Assembly (NCBI GenBank): GCA_002345925.1
Contig: DDWM01000019.1
Span: forward strand, 790-13,363
From: Actinobacteria bacterium UBA2286
GTDB lineage: Bacteria; Actinomycetota; Coriobacteriia; Anaerosomatales; Anaerosomataceae
Length of the DNA stretch: 12,574 bases
Direction of reading: 5' to 3'
In this document: positions 6,268-12,574 of the stretch, one piece after another
How the letters are laid out: each line of letters opens with the position of its first letter
Position numbering within the stretch: position 1 is the stretch's first letter
Made by a program: the position numbers and the translations under genes
Notes under the pieces: model-generated
What the model was told of the DNA's origin: nothing
Database searches by the model: none
What the model saw: only the letters and a program-made list of their open reading frames with translations

Positions 6268-8018
6268 AGTGCTCGCGGCAGCGTGATCGTCACGGTCGTT
6301 CCCACGTTCATTGCCGAGGTGATCTCTATTGTGCCTTCGGCGCGTTCGATAACATGGCGCACGAGTGAGAGCCCGAGGCCTGTGCCGCCACTATCGCGCG
6401 AACGTGCCCGGTCTACGCGGTAGAAGCGCTCGAACACTCGCGGGAGGTCTTCGGCGGGTATCCCCATTCCGGTGTCGCTGACGCTCAGCGTCACGGTAGA
6501 CACTGCTGCCGCAAGCGCCACGGTCACGGTGCCGGTCTCTGTGTACGCAATCGCGTTCGCCAGCACGTTGTCGAGCGCGATGGCCATGTCGGTGCGGTCG
6601 GCTTGCACGTAGACATCCACGCCTTCGATAGCCGAGAAGTCCACGCGCAGCTCCAGCTTCTTTGCGTTCGCTGCGCGGCGGTGAGTGGTGAGTGACAAGT
6701 CGATTGCCTGACGCATGTCAGTCATTGAGGCCGCACTCGGGGTGCTTTCAAGGCGTGAGAGGTTGAGCAGGTCCAAGACGAGCTGCCGCAAGTGCGCGGC
6801 CTCGGCTTCGATCTGGCTGAGGAATGCGAGCGCCTGGTCCGTGTCGCCGTCGGAGGCCGCGTTGGCGGCTGCCTCGGACAGCAGCAGAATGCCAGAGGTG
6901 GGCGTTTTGAGTTCGTGGGATGCGTTCGCGACGAAGTCCCGGCGCACGCGGTCTAGGCGCATCCTATCAGTGGTGTCCGCGATGACCACGAGGTGTCGCG
7001 GGGTCCCGTCAACGACTCCGAGCGGCACAACGGTCAGGCGCATATAGCGCTGCAGCGGGTCCGGTCCGACATCGAGCGTGGTGCTCGATGTCTCGGCTAG
7101 CGCGTCGGCGATTGCTGAGGACACAGAAGCGGGGAGGCCCGTCTCGGCGATGTCGTGGTTGCGCATCTCAGCGACGGAGGTCCGGAACATCTGAGTTGCT
7201 GTGCGGTTCACGAGGCGTACGGAGCGACCTTCAAGCAAAAACACGGCGTCACCCAGACCGTCTAGCACGGTACGCAGGCTCTGACGTTCAGCCTCCAGCT
7301 CACCGATACGAGCTTTCATCTGCATACGGAGTTGCGTGAGTGCGGCTGAGAGCGGCTCAAGCGCGCCGTTCTCGGCCGGCACGCCTGATGTCAGATCGCC
7401 GGCCGCCATTGCACATGCGGCATCTGCGAGGCGCTCCACGGGGCGTGCGGTGTTCGTCGCGGTGCGCGCCGCGAGGATGAGTGCGAGGATGACAGAGAGC
7501 CCGAGCAGTACCAGCCCGGTTTGTCTGGCGTTTCCGGAGAGCTCGCTGATCCTCTCGAGTGATTCGGACACTCGCAGCGCCGCACTCTCTCCAAGATAGG
7601 TCGCCGGAACGGCCACATACATCTGGTCGAAGCCCTGTGTTGCTGAGCGTCGGATGTCTTTGCCGACTCCGCCGGAGAGTGCTTCGACGATTTCGGGCCG
7701 TTCGCTGTGATTGCCCATTGCGAGGGGATCTTCCGCGCTGTCGGCGAGCACTGTGCCGTCTGATCCGACGATCGTCATACGAAGGTCGGTGTGAGCGACC
7801 AGCTGCTTCACTACCTGCCCGGGGGAGTCATCCGCACAGGCAATCACCAGCACGCCCGCCTGAGCCACGCTTTGCAGGTGCGCCTGTTGCTGCTCGATGA
7901 CAGCATCGGTGATCGGGCCGTAGAGGCTCCATGCCCACGCGCCCGCGAGCACGCTAACAACCAGCACATAGCCGAGGATGAGGCGCAGTCGGTATGAGTC
8001 CGGCCATTGCGTTCTCAT
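6264..8018 (-). CDS. phoR: PhoR-like membrane sensor histidine kinase
   Basis: A 584-residue histidine kinase, the sensor of the two-component pair with the upstream response regulator gene. Order: transmembrane 1 (12-31); extracytoplasmic region (34-165) with a Cache/PAS-like core, GSDGTVLADSAEDP at 85-98 followed by MGNHSERPEI (101-110), of the type seen in PhoR/ResE kinases; transmembrane 2 (166-185); HAMP (about 187-240); PAS (about 248-350, GDAVFLLEG); HisKA with H-box SHELKTP, phospho-acceptor H368; then HATPase_c with N-box DNVLANA (483-489), G1 DTGMGIP (515-521), F-box FERFYRVD (529-536) and G2 GGTGLGL (544-550). All catalytic elements are present. Its ATG overlaps the TGA of the response regulator (ATGA, 8018-8015), so the two are translationally coupled. 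The phoR call rests on domain order and on divergence from pstSCAB. Related kinases such as ResE and WalK share the layout, so the ligand is not proved. Confidence 0.92.
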   Translation of the reverse strand: MRTQWPDSYRLRLILGYVLVVSVLAGAWAWSLYGPITDAVIEQQQAHLQSVAQAGVLVIACADDSPGQVVKQLVAHTDLRMTIVGSDGTVLADSAEDPLAMGNHSERPEIVEALSGGVGKDIRRSATQGFDQMYVAVPATYLGESAALRVSESLERISELSGNARQTGLVLLGLSVILALILAARTATNTARPVERLADAACAMAAGDLTSGVPAENGALEPLSAALTQLRMQMKARIGELEAERQSLRTVLDGLGDAVFLLEGRSVRLVNRTATQMFRTSVAEMRNHDIAETGLPASVSSAIADALAETSSTTLDVGPDPLQRYMRLTVVPLGVVDGTPRHLVVIADTTDRMRLDRVRRDFVANASHELKTPTSGILLLSEAAANAASDGDTDQALAFLSQIEAEAAHLRQLVLDLLNLSRLESTPSAASMTDMRQAIDLSLTTHRRAANAKKLELRVDFSAIEGVDVYVQADRTDMAIALDNVLANAIAYTETGTVTVALAAAVSTVTLSVSDTGMGIPAEDLPRVFERFYRVDRARSRDSGGTGLGLSLVRHVIERAEGTIEITSAMNVGTTVTITLPRAL

Positions 8019-8725
8019 GACCGGACTTCTCCCGTTTTCGGCGTGGGCTCGAACCGGTAGCCGACGCCGTGCACTGTATGGATGTACAAGAATGCCGAGG
8101 GGTCCTCGATGGCCTGGCGCAGTCGGCGGATGTGAACGTCGATCGTTCGCGACGACGGCAAGAAGTCGTATCCCCAGACTTCACTTGCAAGCCTCTGGCG
8201 TGTCATCAGCAGCCCAGGGCTGGATGCGAGAGACACCAGCAACTGAAACTCCTTCAGCCGCAGCTTGGCCTGCGTGCCAGCTACCGTGACGCGCACCTGG
8301 GCAGGCTCGATCACGAGGTCGCCGGTCTCTATGGCTGCGTGTTCAGTGAGCACCTGTCGTTCTTTCACGCGCCTGAGGTTTGCGCGGACGCGGGCGAGGA
8401 GCTCTTCAATCGAGAACGGCTTTGTGATGTAGTCATCGGCTCCCGCATCAAGGCCGCGGACCTTGTCGCGCTCCTGGTCGAGCGCGGTCACCATGATGAT
8501 GGCGACATCTTTGTCGGTGTGGCGGAGTCGCTCGGCGAATTGGTAGCCGTCGATGCCGGGGAGCATGAGGTCGAGCAGGACCAGGTCGGGGAGTTGCTCC
8601 AGAGCAAGGGAGAGACCCGCGACACCATCGCTTGCGGTCAGGGTCTCAAATCCCGCCCGGCGCAGAGCGTAATCCACCGTCTGACGGATGATCGGATCAT
8701 CCTCCACGACCAATACCTTGGACAC
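8015..8725 (-). CDS. phoB: PhoB/PhoP-like response regulator, OmpR family
   Basis: A 236-residue transcription factor. The receiver domain (1-120) has acidic pocket E8-D9-D10, phospho-acceptor D52 (LLDLMLPG), T80 and K102 (TKPF). The winged-helix DNA-binding domain (about 130-228) ends in the usual VHGVGYRF signature, with recognition-helix region SSRTIDVHIRRLR. Phosphorylated by the partner kinase, it should dimerise on 11-base direct repeats; repeats of that form lie in its own divergent promoter region (8781-8828). The start is GTG 8725-8723, preceded on the minus strand by GGAGGAAGA (complement of 8726-8734). The gene reads away from pstS, and its TGA overlaps the kinase ATG. The phosphate assignment comes from the adjacent pst operon and the Pho-box-like repeats; sequence alone only fixes the OmpR subfamily. 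Confidence 0.93.
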   Translation of the reverse strand: MSKVLVVEDDPIIRQTVDYALRRAGFETLTASDGVAGLSLALEQLPDLVLLDLMLPGIDGYQFAERLRHTDKDVAIIMVTALDQERDKVRGLDAGADDYITKPFSIEELLARVRANLRRVKERQVLTEHAAIETGDLVIEPAQVRVTVAGTQAKLRLKEFQLLVSLASSPGLLMTRQRLASEVWGYDFLPSSRTIDVHIRRLRQAIEDPSAFLYIHTVHGVGYRFEPTPKTGEVRS

Positions 8726-8780
8726 TCTTCCTCCAAGCGATGCCTGATGACGTACTCATCATGGACTGCTCGTGCCCTGA

Positions 8781-8828
8781 TTCAAATGGATTTAACACAT
8801 GTTTCACAAATGCGGTTGTTGTTTTACA
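8781..8828 (+). promoter_or_regulatory. Pho-box-like direct repeats between phoB and pstS
   Basis: TTCAAA (8781-8786), TTAACA (8792-8797) and TTCACA (8803-8808) are spaced exactly 11 bases apart, on the same face of the helix. A fourth copy, TTTACA (8823-8828), lies 20 bases further on. The known Bacillus PhoP consensus is TT(A/C/T)A(C/T)A repeated with about 5-base gaps, and E. coli Pho boxes also repeat every 11 bases. Three copies fit it fully and the first by 5 of 6 bases. The stretch is markedly AT-rich against its surroundings and sits about 100-150 bases upstream of pstS. Binding by the adjacent PhoB, controlling pstS and perhaps its own gene, is inferred. Confidence 0.72.
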
Positions 8829-8830
8829 AC
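8803..8830 (+). promoter_or_regulatory. Candidate pstS promoter (-35 TTCACA, -10 TACAAC)
   Basis: TTCACA (8803-8808; 5 of 6 bases of TTGACA) and TACAAC (8825-8830; 4 of 6 bases of TATAAT) are separated by 16 bases, predicting a start near 8837 and a leader of about 93 bases. The -35 coincides with a Pho repeat. An alternative -10 is TACGAT at 8860-8865 with no good -35, as expected of an activator-dependent promoter. The sequence does not decide between them. Confidence 0.33.
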
Positions 8831-8874
8831 GATGCAACCACTCGCGCCCGGCTGCTTCGTACGATGGTCGTGCC

Positions 8875-8891
8875 CCGGCAGCCGTTGCCGG
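8875..8891 (+). repeat. Inverted repeat in the pstS leader
   Basis: CCGGCA (8875-8880) and TGCCGG (8886-8891) form a perfect 6-base-pair GC-rich stem with a 5-base loop GCCGT, ending 20 bases before the pstS ribosome binding site. It could fold in the 5' leader of the mRNA or serve as a protein site. No riboswitch family is recognised, and chance is a real alternative in GC-rich DNA. Confidence 0.35.
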
Positions 8892-8929
8892 TACTGCACT
8901 GCACTCAACACGAGGAGAGGATCAACAAC

Positions 8930-9799
8930 GTGAAGAAGCTTGTTGCATTCGGTCTGATCTCGGCACTGGCATTCGGTGCGCTCGGACTCGCGGGTTGCGG
9001 CAAGACCACGGCGGACAGCGCGTCGACAGACGCCACCGGTTCCGAACTCACCGGTGTGATCAACGTCGAGGGTTCTGACACGCTGGTGAACGTTGCTACT
9101 GCTTGGTCGCAGACGTTCATGGGGACCAACCCCGGCGTCATGATCTCGGTCAAGGGCGGCGGTTCCGGTACGGGCATCGCTTCGCTCATCAATGGGACGA
9201 TCGACTTTGCGAACGCCTCGCGTGAGATGAAGCAAGAAGAGATCGACCAGGCCAAGGCCAACGGTGTGAACCCGATCGAGTACACGGTCGCCCGTGACGG
9301 CATCGCTGTCATCGTGAACTCAGCGAACGGTGTCGAGGACCTCACGGTTGAGCAGATCGGCAAGATCTACCGCGGCGAGATCGCGAACTGGAAAGAGGTC
9401 GGCGGTGCCGACAAGGCCATCGTGATCCTATCGCGCGATTCCTCCTCCGGCACGTACGAGTACTTCAAGGAGGCCGTTGTAGGCAAGGACGTCAACTACG
9501 CCTCGACCGCCAAGCTCCTTCCTTCGAACCAGGCTATCGTCGATGAGGTTACATCCAATGACGCCGCCATCGGCTACGTGGGCGTGGGTTACCTCGACGC
9601 GAAGATCAAGGTCCTCAAGGTCGAAGGCACCGCCGCTTCGATCGAGGCTGTGCTCGACAACTCCTACAAGATCAGTCGTGGCCTGTATATGTACAGCGAT
9701 GGCGAGGCCACAGGTGTCATGAAGGCGTACCTCGACTGGATCCTCGGTGCGGACGGCCAGAAGGTCGTTGCAGATGAAGGCTTTGTCCCTGTCCAGTAA
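8930..9799 (+). CDS. pstS: Phosphate ABC transporter substrate-binding lipoprotein PstS
   Basis: A 289-residue phosphate-binding lipoprotein that captures inorganic phosphate outside the membrane and passes it to PstCA. The N-terminus has the positive start MKK, a hydrophobic stretch (4-19) and lipobox L20-A-G-C23, so C23 is lipidated after signal peptidase II cleavage. A threonine/serine-rich linker follows to about residue 40. Phosphate-binding motifs are GSDTL (48-52), GGGSGTG (76-82) and SRDSSSGTY (168-176), matching the family. The start is GTG 8930, with GAGGAGAGG (8912-8920) 9 bases upstream, giving an exact lipoprotein signal. The same frame happens to stay open far upstream (to about 8069), antisense to phoB; that extension is spurious. 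The gene is transcribed divergently from phoB, downstream of the Pho-box-like repeats, and begins pstSCAB. Confidence 0.96.
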   Translation: MKKLVAFGLISALAFGALGLAGCGKTTADSASTDATGSELTGVINVEGSDTLVNVATAWSQTFMGTNPGVMISVKGGGSGTGIASLINGTIDFANASREMKQEEIDQAKANGVNPIEYTVARDGIAVIVNSANGVEDLTVEQIGKIYRGEIANWKEVGGADKAIVILSRDSSSGTYEYFKEAVVGKDVNYASTAKLLPSNQAIVDEVTSNDAAIGYVGVGYLDAKIKVLKVEGTAASIEAVLDNSYKISRGLYMYSDGEATGVMKAYLDWILGADGQKVVADEGFVPVQ

Positions 9800-9814
9800 G
9801 GCGGGATACATACT

Positions 9815-10744
9815 ATGGCGGTGACCCCCAGCCACAAGGCGGGACGGCGCCTCGGCCGTGCGACTCGACGTCGCGCGGCTGAGGCTGTTGTCCGTACGCT
9901 GATATACGCAGCAGGACTGCTGTCGATCGTGATCCTCGCTGCGATCGCGATCTTCCTGGTTGTCGAAGCGCGGCAATCGATCGGTGAGATAGGTCTGGGC
10001 ACAATGCTGTCGGGCACCCAGTGGTTCCCAACAGGCACGCCCAAACTCTTCGGGTTCCTCCCGCTCATCGTGGGCACACTGGCGGTCACTGGCGTAGCGG
10101 TCGTTGTCTTCGTCCCGATCGGCATCGGCGCGTCCGTGTTCATCTCGGAATTCTCGGCAGGCTGGTTCAAGGAAGGCATGAAGTCGGTCATCGAGTTCAT
10201 GGCCGCCGTGCCGTCGGTCGTGTACGGCTTTCTCGGCGTGGCCGTGGTTATTCCTTGGGTGAAAGCCACGTTCTCCCTGACTTCGGGCATGACAGCGCTG
10301 ACCGGCGGGCTCGTTCTCGGCATCATGAGTCTTCCGACAGTCATCTCCATCTCGGAGGACGCGCTTCACGCGGTCCCCGACGCGCTCAGGCAGGGCTCGC
10401 TTGCGCTCGGCAACACGCGGTGGCAGACGACCTACAAGGTCGTGGTGCCCTCGGCAAGCTCGGGCATCTTCGCCGGGGTCATGCTCGGCCTCGGCCGAGC
10501 GATCGGGGAGACGATGGCGGTGCTCATGCTCACCGGCAACGCGGCGGTGATTCCGACGAGTGTGTTCGAGTCGGTGCGTACGATGACGGGCACGATTGCC
10601 GCCGAGATGGGCGAAGTCGTGTACGGCGGGCAGCATTACTCGGTGCTCTTCAGCGTCGGACTTGTTCTGTTCGCGATCACCTTCGTTATCAACCTTGCGG
10701 CTGATCTGGTACTTGAGCGCCAGCGGAAGAGGTGGCGTCGATGA
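9815..10744 (+). CDS. pstC: Phosphate ABC transporter permease PstC
   Basis: A 309-residue inner-membrane permease, half of the phosphate channel with PstA. An arginine-rich cytoplasmic N-terminus (10-27) is followed by transmembrane 1 (28-51), an extracytoplasmic loop, and further segments near 82-104, 127-149, 163-180, 217-240 and 276-300, the six-helix MetI-type fold. The cytoplasmic EAA loop that docks on PstB is at about 181-214 (EDALHAVPDALRQGSLALG, then TRW and the VVVPSA end). RAIGETMAV (228-236) is a PstC/PstA hallmark. ATG 9815 is 15 bases after pstS with only a weak upstream ribosome binding site (AAGGCGGGA, 9798-9806). The stop TGA (10742-10744) overlaps the pstA start. Confidence 0.95.
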   Translation: MAVTPSHKAGRRLGRATRRRAAEAVVRTLIYAAGLLSIVILAAIAIFLVVEARQSIGEIGLGTMLSGTQWFPTGTPKLFGFLPLIVGTLAVTGVAVVVFVPIGIGASVFISEFSAGWFKEGMKSVIEFMAAVPSVVYGFLGVAVVIPWVKATFSLTSGMTALTGGLVLGIMSLPTVISISEDALHAVPDALRQGSLALGNTRWQTTYKVVVPSASSGIFAGVMLGLGRAIGETMAVLMLTGNAAVIPTSVFESVRTMTGTIAAEMGEVVYGGQHYSVLFSVGLVLFAITFVINLAADLVLERQRKRWRR

Positions 10745-11610
10745 ACGACAGAGCTCGCCGCGCGCGTGCTGCCCGCAAGGTGGAGGCGGTCATGAAGGTC
10801 GTGACCGGTGCCTGCGTCGCCCTGGTCATTGGGGCAGCGGTATTCATCCTCGCCAAGATCATCATCTCCGGCCTGCCTGGCATCAGTCTTGAGTTCTTGT
10901 TCTCCAAGCCTGGGATGGGAATGCGTGCGGGTGGTATTTTCCCAATCATCGTCGGGACGCTGATGCTGGTCACGCTGACGGCAGTCCTTGTGCTGCCTCT
11001 CGGCATCATGGCCGGCATCTACCTGGCCGAGTACGCCCCGAAGAACCTCGTGACGCGTCTCGTGCGACTCTCGATCGCGAATATGGCTGGCGTGCCGTCG
11101 ATCGTGTACGGCCTCTTTGGACTTGCCGTCTTCGTGTTGTTCATGCAGATCGGCAAGTCGCTTCTCGCTTCGGCGCTGACACTCACGGTCCTTACGCTCC
11201 CGGTGATCATCACGTCCACCGAGGAGGCACTGCGACAGGTCCCGTCGGATCTTCGGCAGGCCGCGCTCGCGCTCGGCGCCACACGCTGGCGTTCGATCTA
11301 CAAAGTCGTGCTTCCGGCTGCTGCTCCGGGCATCGTCACGGGCTCGATCCTGGGTCTGTCGCGCGCCGCCGGTGAGACGGCACCGATTCTAGTCACAGGT
11401 GCGGCGTTCTTTTTGCCGAAGCTGCCGGATTCAGTCACTTCGCAGTACATGTCGCTCCCGTATCACCTCTACGTGCTGGCGACGCAGGTTCCAAATGTGC
11501 CTCCTGAGATCACGTGGGGCACCGCATTCGTTCTTGTCGCTGGCGTGAGCACTGTCAGCATGATCGCCGGCGCGTGGCGCTCGGTCCAAAGGAGGAAGGT
11601 CAAATGGTGA
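10741..11610 (+). CDS. pstA: Phosphate ABC transporter permease PstA
   Basis: A 289-residue membrane permease, partner of PstC. Transmembrane segments are near 20-43, 66-95, 112-136, 142-158, 197-222 and 258-278. The EAA loop is at about 160-194 (TEEALRQVPSDLRQAALALGATRW, ending VVLPAAAPG) and SRAAGETAPI (207-216) is the conserved partner of the PstC motif. Start choice: the frame also allows GTG 10732, but ATG 10741 is better. It overlaps the pstC stop as ATGA and has the purine run GGAAGAGGTG (10725-10734) 6 bases upstream, and GTG 10732 falls within that run. The stop TGA 11608-11610 lies inside the first codons of pstB, giving a 7-base overlap. Confidence 0.95.
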   Translation: MNDRARRARAARKVEAVMKVVTGACVALVIGAAVFILAKIIISGLPGISLEFLFSKPGMGMRAGGIFPIIVGTLMLVTLTAVLVLPLGIMAGIYLAEYAPKNLVTRLVRLSIANMAGVPSIVYGLFGLAVFVLFMQIGKSLLASALTLTVLTLPVIITSTEEALRQVPSDLRQAALALGATRWRSIYKVVLPAAAPGIVTGSILGLSRAAGETAPILVTGAAFFLPKLPDSVTSQYMSLPYHLYVLATQVPNVPPEITWGTAFVLVAGVSTVSMIAGAWRSVQRRKVKW

Positions 11611-12470
11611 TGTCCACGGCTTCTGAGGAGATTGCGCTGGATACGCCCGCCGGGGCCCTAGAGCAGTCACGAGCCGGTGCGACCGGCGCTGACGCGGTGT
11701 CAGGTAGCTTCTCCCTCCGTGATGTCTCCGTTGCCTATGGAAACGAGACCGTGCTCGCCGGAGTGAACCTGCTCGTGCCTTCCCGCGCGGTCACCGCCCT
11801 CATCGGTCCCTCCGGTTGCGGGAAGTCAACGCTGTTGCGGTGCCTCAATCGGATGAATGATGAGATCGGCCGTGTTCGGGTCGGTGGAACCATCACGCTT
11901 GATGGTCAGGATATCTACGACAAAGCGCTCGATCCGGTCGATTTGCGCATGCGGGTCGGGCAGGTGTTTCAGCGCCCTAACCCGTTCCCGATGTCGCTCT
12001 ACGACAACGTCGCGTTCGGTCCTCGCACCCAGGGGATTCGGAAGCGGGAGGAGCTCGACGCCATCGTTGAAGAGGCGCTCACGGACGCCGCGCTCTGGGG
12101 CGAGGTCAAGAAGCATCTCAAGAAGCACGCGTTTGAGCTCTCCGGTGGCCAGCAGCAGCGGCTGTGCATAGCGCGTGCGCTTGCGACCAAGCCGGAAGTC
12201 CTGCTGATGGACGAGCCCGCCTCGGCGCTCGACCCGATCTCGACGCAGCAGATCGAGGACACGATCGCCGAGTTGAAAGACATGGTCACGATCGTCATCG
12301 TCACACACAACATGCAGCAGGCGGCGCGAATCTCTGACCAGACCGCGTTCATGCTGCGCGAGTCCATGGATGAGCCAGCGCACCTGGTTGAGATGGGCGA
12401 TACGAAGAGGATGTTCACGAATCCCGATGACAAGCGAACCGAGTCGTACATCACGGGTCGGTTCGGCTAG
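11604..12470 (+). CDS. pstB: Phosphate ABC transporter ATP-binding protein PstB
   Basis: A 288-residue ATPase that powers the PstCA channel from the cytoplasmic face. Motifs: A-loop Y45, Walker A GPSGCGKST (68-76), Q-loop Q123 in VFQRPNPFP, signature LSGGQQQR (179-186), Walker B VLLMDEP (199-205, catalytic E204), D-loop SALD (207-210) and H-loop H235 (VTHN). The VFQRPNPFPMS and LRCLNRMND stretches are specific to PstB. ATG 11604 is preceded by AAAGGAGG (11588-11595), with 8 bases between, inside the end of pstA. ATG 11610 is a less likely alternative. The start gives an N-terminal extension of about 35 residues rich in A, E and G, longer than the usual ~250-260-residue family members; it looks unstructured. 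The gene closes the operon; the terminator lies 22 bases on and no phoU follows. Confidence 0.96.
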   Translation: MVMSTASEEIALDTPAGALEQSRAGATGADAVSGSFSLRDVSVAYGNETVLAGVNLLVPSRAVTALIGPSGCGKSTLLRCLNRMNDEIGRVRVGGTITLDGQDIYDKALDPVDLRMRVGQVFQRPNPFPMSLYDNVAFGPRTQGIRKREELDAIVEEALTDAALWGEVKKHLKKHAFELSGGQQQRLCIARALATKPEVLLMDEPASALDPISTQQIEDTIAELKDMVTIVIVTHNMQQAARISDQTAFMLRESMDEPAHLVEMGDTKRMFTNPDDKRTESYITGRFG

Positions 12471-12492
12471 GCTAACGCGTAACGGGATAGCA

Positions 12493-12530
12493 GAACGGCC
12501 CACCTGGGGGAGGTGGGCCGTTCCTGTTTT
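12493..12530 (+). terminator. Intrinsic terminator of the pst operon
   Basis: GAACGGCCCACCT (12493-12505) pairs perfectly with AGGTGGGCCGTTC (12511-12523): a 13-base-pair stem with loop GGGGG, followed by CTGTTTT (12524-12530). It starts 22 bases after the pstB stop. It is the clearest Rho-independent terminator in the window. Confidence 0.92.
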
Positions 12531-12556
12531 CCAGGTAACCCCGGAAATCAAACGAG

Positions 12557-12574
12557 GCGCGTGGGGGGACGCGC
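12557..12574. repeat. Second hairpin at the right edge of the window
   Basis: GCGCGT (12557-12562) and ACGCGC (12569-12574) form a perfect 6-base-pair stem around the loop GGGGGG. The window ends on its last base, so any longer stem or T-tract cannot be seen. It could be a backup terminator, or one belonging to a gene converging from the right. Confidence 0.4.

Noticed and set aside
6260..6275. CGAGC/GCTCG hairpin at the PAP2-kinase junction as a bidirectional terminator.
   Set aside because: Only five base pairs, no T-tract on either side, and it lies within the coding ends of both genes.
8069..8929. Open frame in phase with pstS running about 860 bases upstream, giving an apparent 576-residue protein.
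   Set aside because: The extension is antisense to phoB, whose protein is fully recognisable. The lipoprotein signal, GTG and ribosome binding site at 8912-8932 mark the true pstS start.
9428..10636. A 402-codon open frame on the minus strand across pstS and pstC.
   Set aside because: Its translation is rich in R, H, D and E with no recognisable domain, while the opposite strand has clear PstS and PstC motifs.
10732..10740. GTG 10732 as start of pstA.
   Set aside because: It falls inside the purine-rich ribosome binding site; ATG 10741 has proper spacing and forms the usual ATGA overlap with pstC.
1..12574. CRISPR arrays, tRNA or rRNA genes, insertion sequences, attachment sites, or phage and defence genes.
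   Set aside because: No spaced repeat arrays, no cloverleaf or conserved rRNA segments, and no transposase or integrase motifs were seen; almost the whole window is housekeeping coding sequence.

Overview
This is a gene-dense, high-GC bacterial window with no mobile elements, rRNA, tRNA or CRISPR arrays that I can see. The gene set suggests an Actinomycetota-like organism, possibly in or near Coriobacteriia. The pointers are high GC with strong third-position GC bias, several GTG starts, a PcrA start with no Shine-Dalgarno that may be leaderless, a type I-beta DAHP synthase with a separate AroQ chorismate mutase, and a CBS/DRTGG manganese pyrophosphatase. This placement is inference from gene content; no phylogenetic marker was compared.

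Layout. (1) 1-214: the last ~71 codons of GMP synthase (guaA), followed by a strong hairpin. (2) 296-1374: an aromatic-pathway pair, chorismate mutase then DAHP synthase, with stop and start overlapping. (3) 1428-1634: a very small cysteine- and histidine-rich zinc-binding protein of unknown role, with a near-perfect ribosome binding site that fixes its start. (4) 1687-6267: PcrA/UvrD helicase, a five-part manganese-dependent inorganic pyrophosphatase (DHH-CBS-DRTGG-CBS-DHH/DHHA2) and a membrane PAP2 phosphatase, all on the plus strand. (5) 8725-6264, minus strand: a PhoB-like response regulator and a PhoR-like sensor kinase, overlapping by ATGA. The kinase gene converges on the PAP2 gene so tightly that both stop codons lie in the same palindromic CTAG. 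(6) 8930-12470, plus strand: pstS-pstC-pstA-pstB, the complete high-affinity phosphate ABC transporter, closed by a textbook intrinsic terminator.

How it works together. The right half is a phosphate-starvation module: PhoR senses, PhoB regulates, and PstSCAB imports phosphate. The 204-base divergent spacer between phoB and pstS is AT-rich for this window. It carries TTCAAA, TTAACA and TTCACA at exact 11-base spacing, plus TTTACA 20 bases further on, which matches the form of a PhoP/PhoB box. phoU, which often follows pstB, is not present; the terminator lies 22 bases after pstB. The two phosphate-releasing enzymes upstream (pyrophosphatase and PAP2) may be linked to phosphate economy, but that is only a neighbourhood argument.

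I did not find a clearly undescribed system. The items most worth a second look are the small B-box-like zinc protein, the Pho-box array, the split CM/DAHPS pair and the shared CTAG stop.
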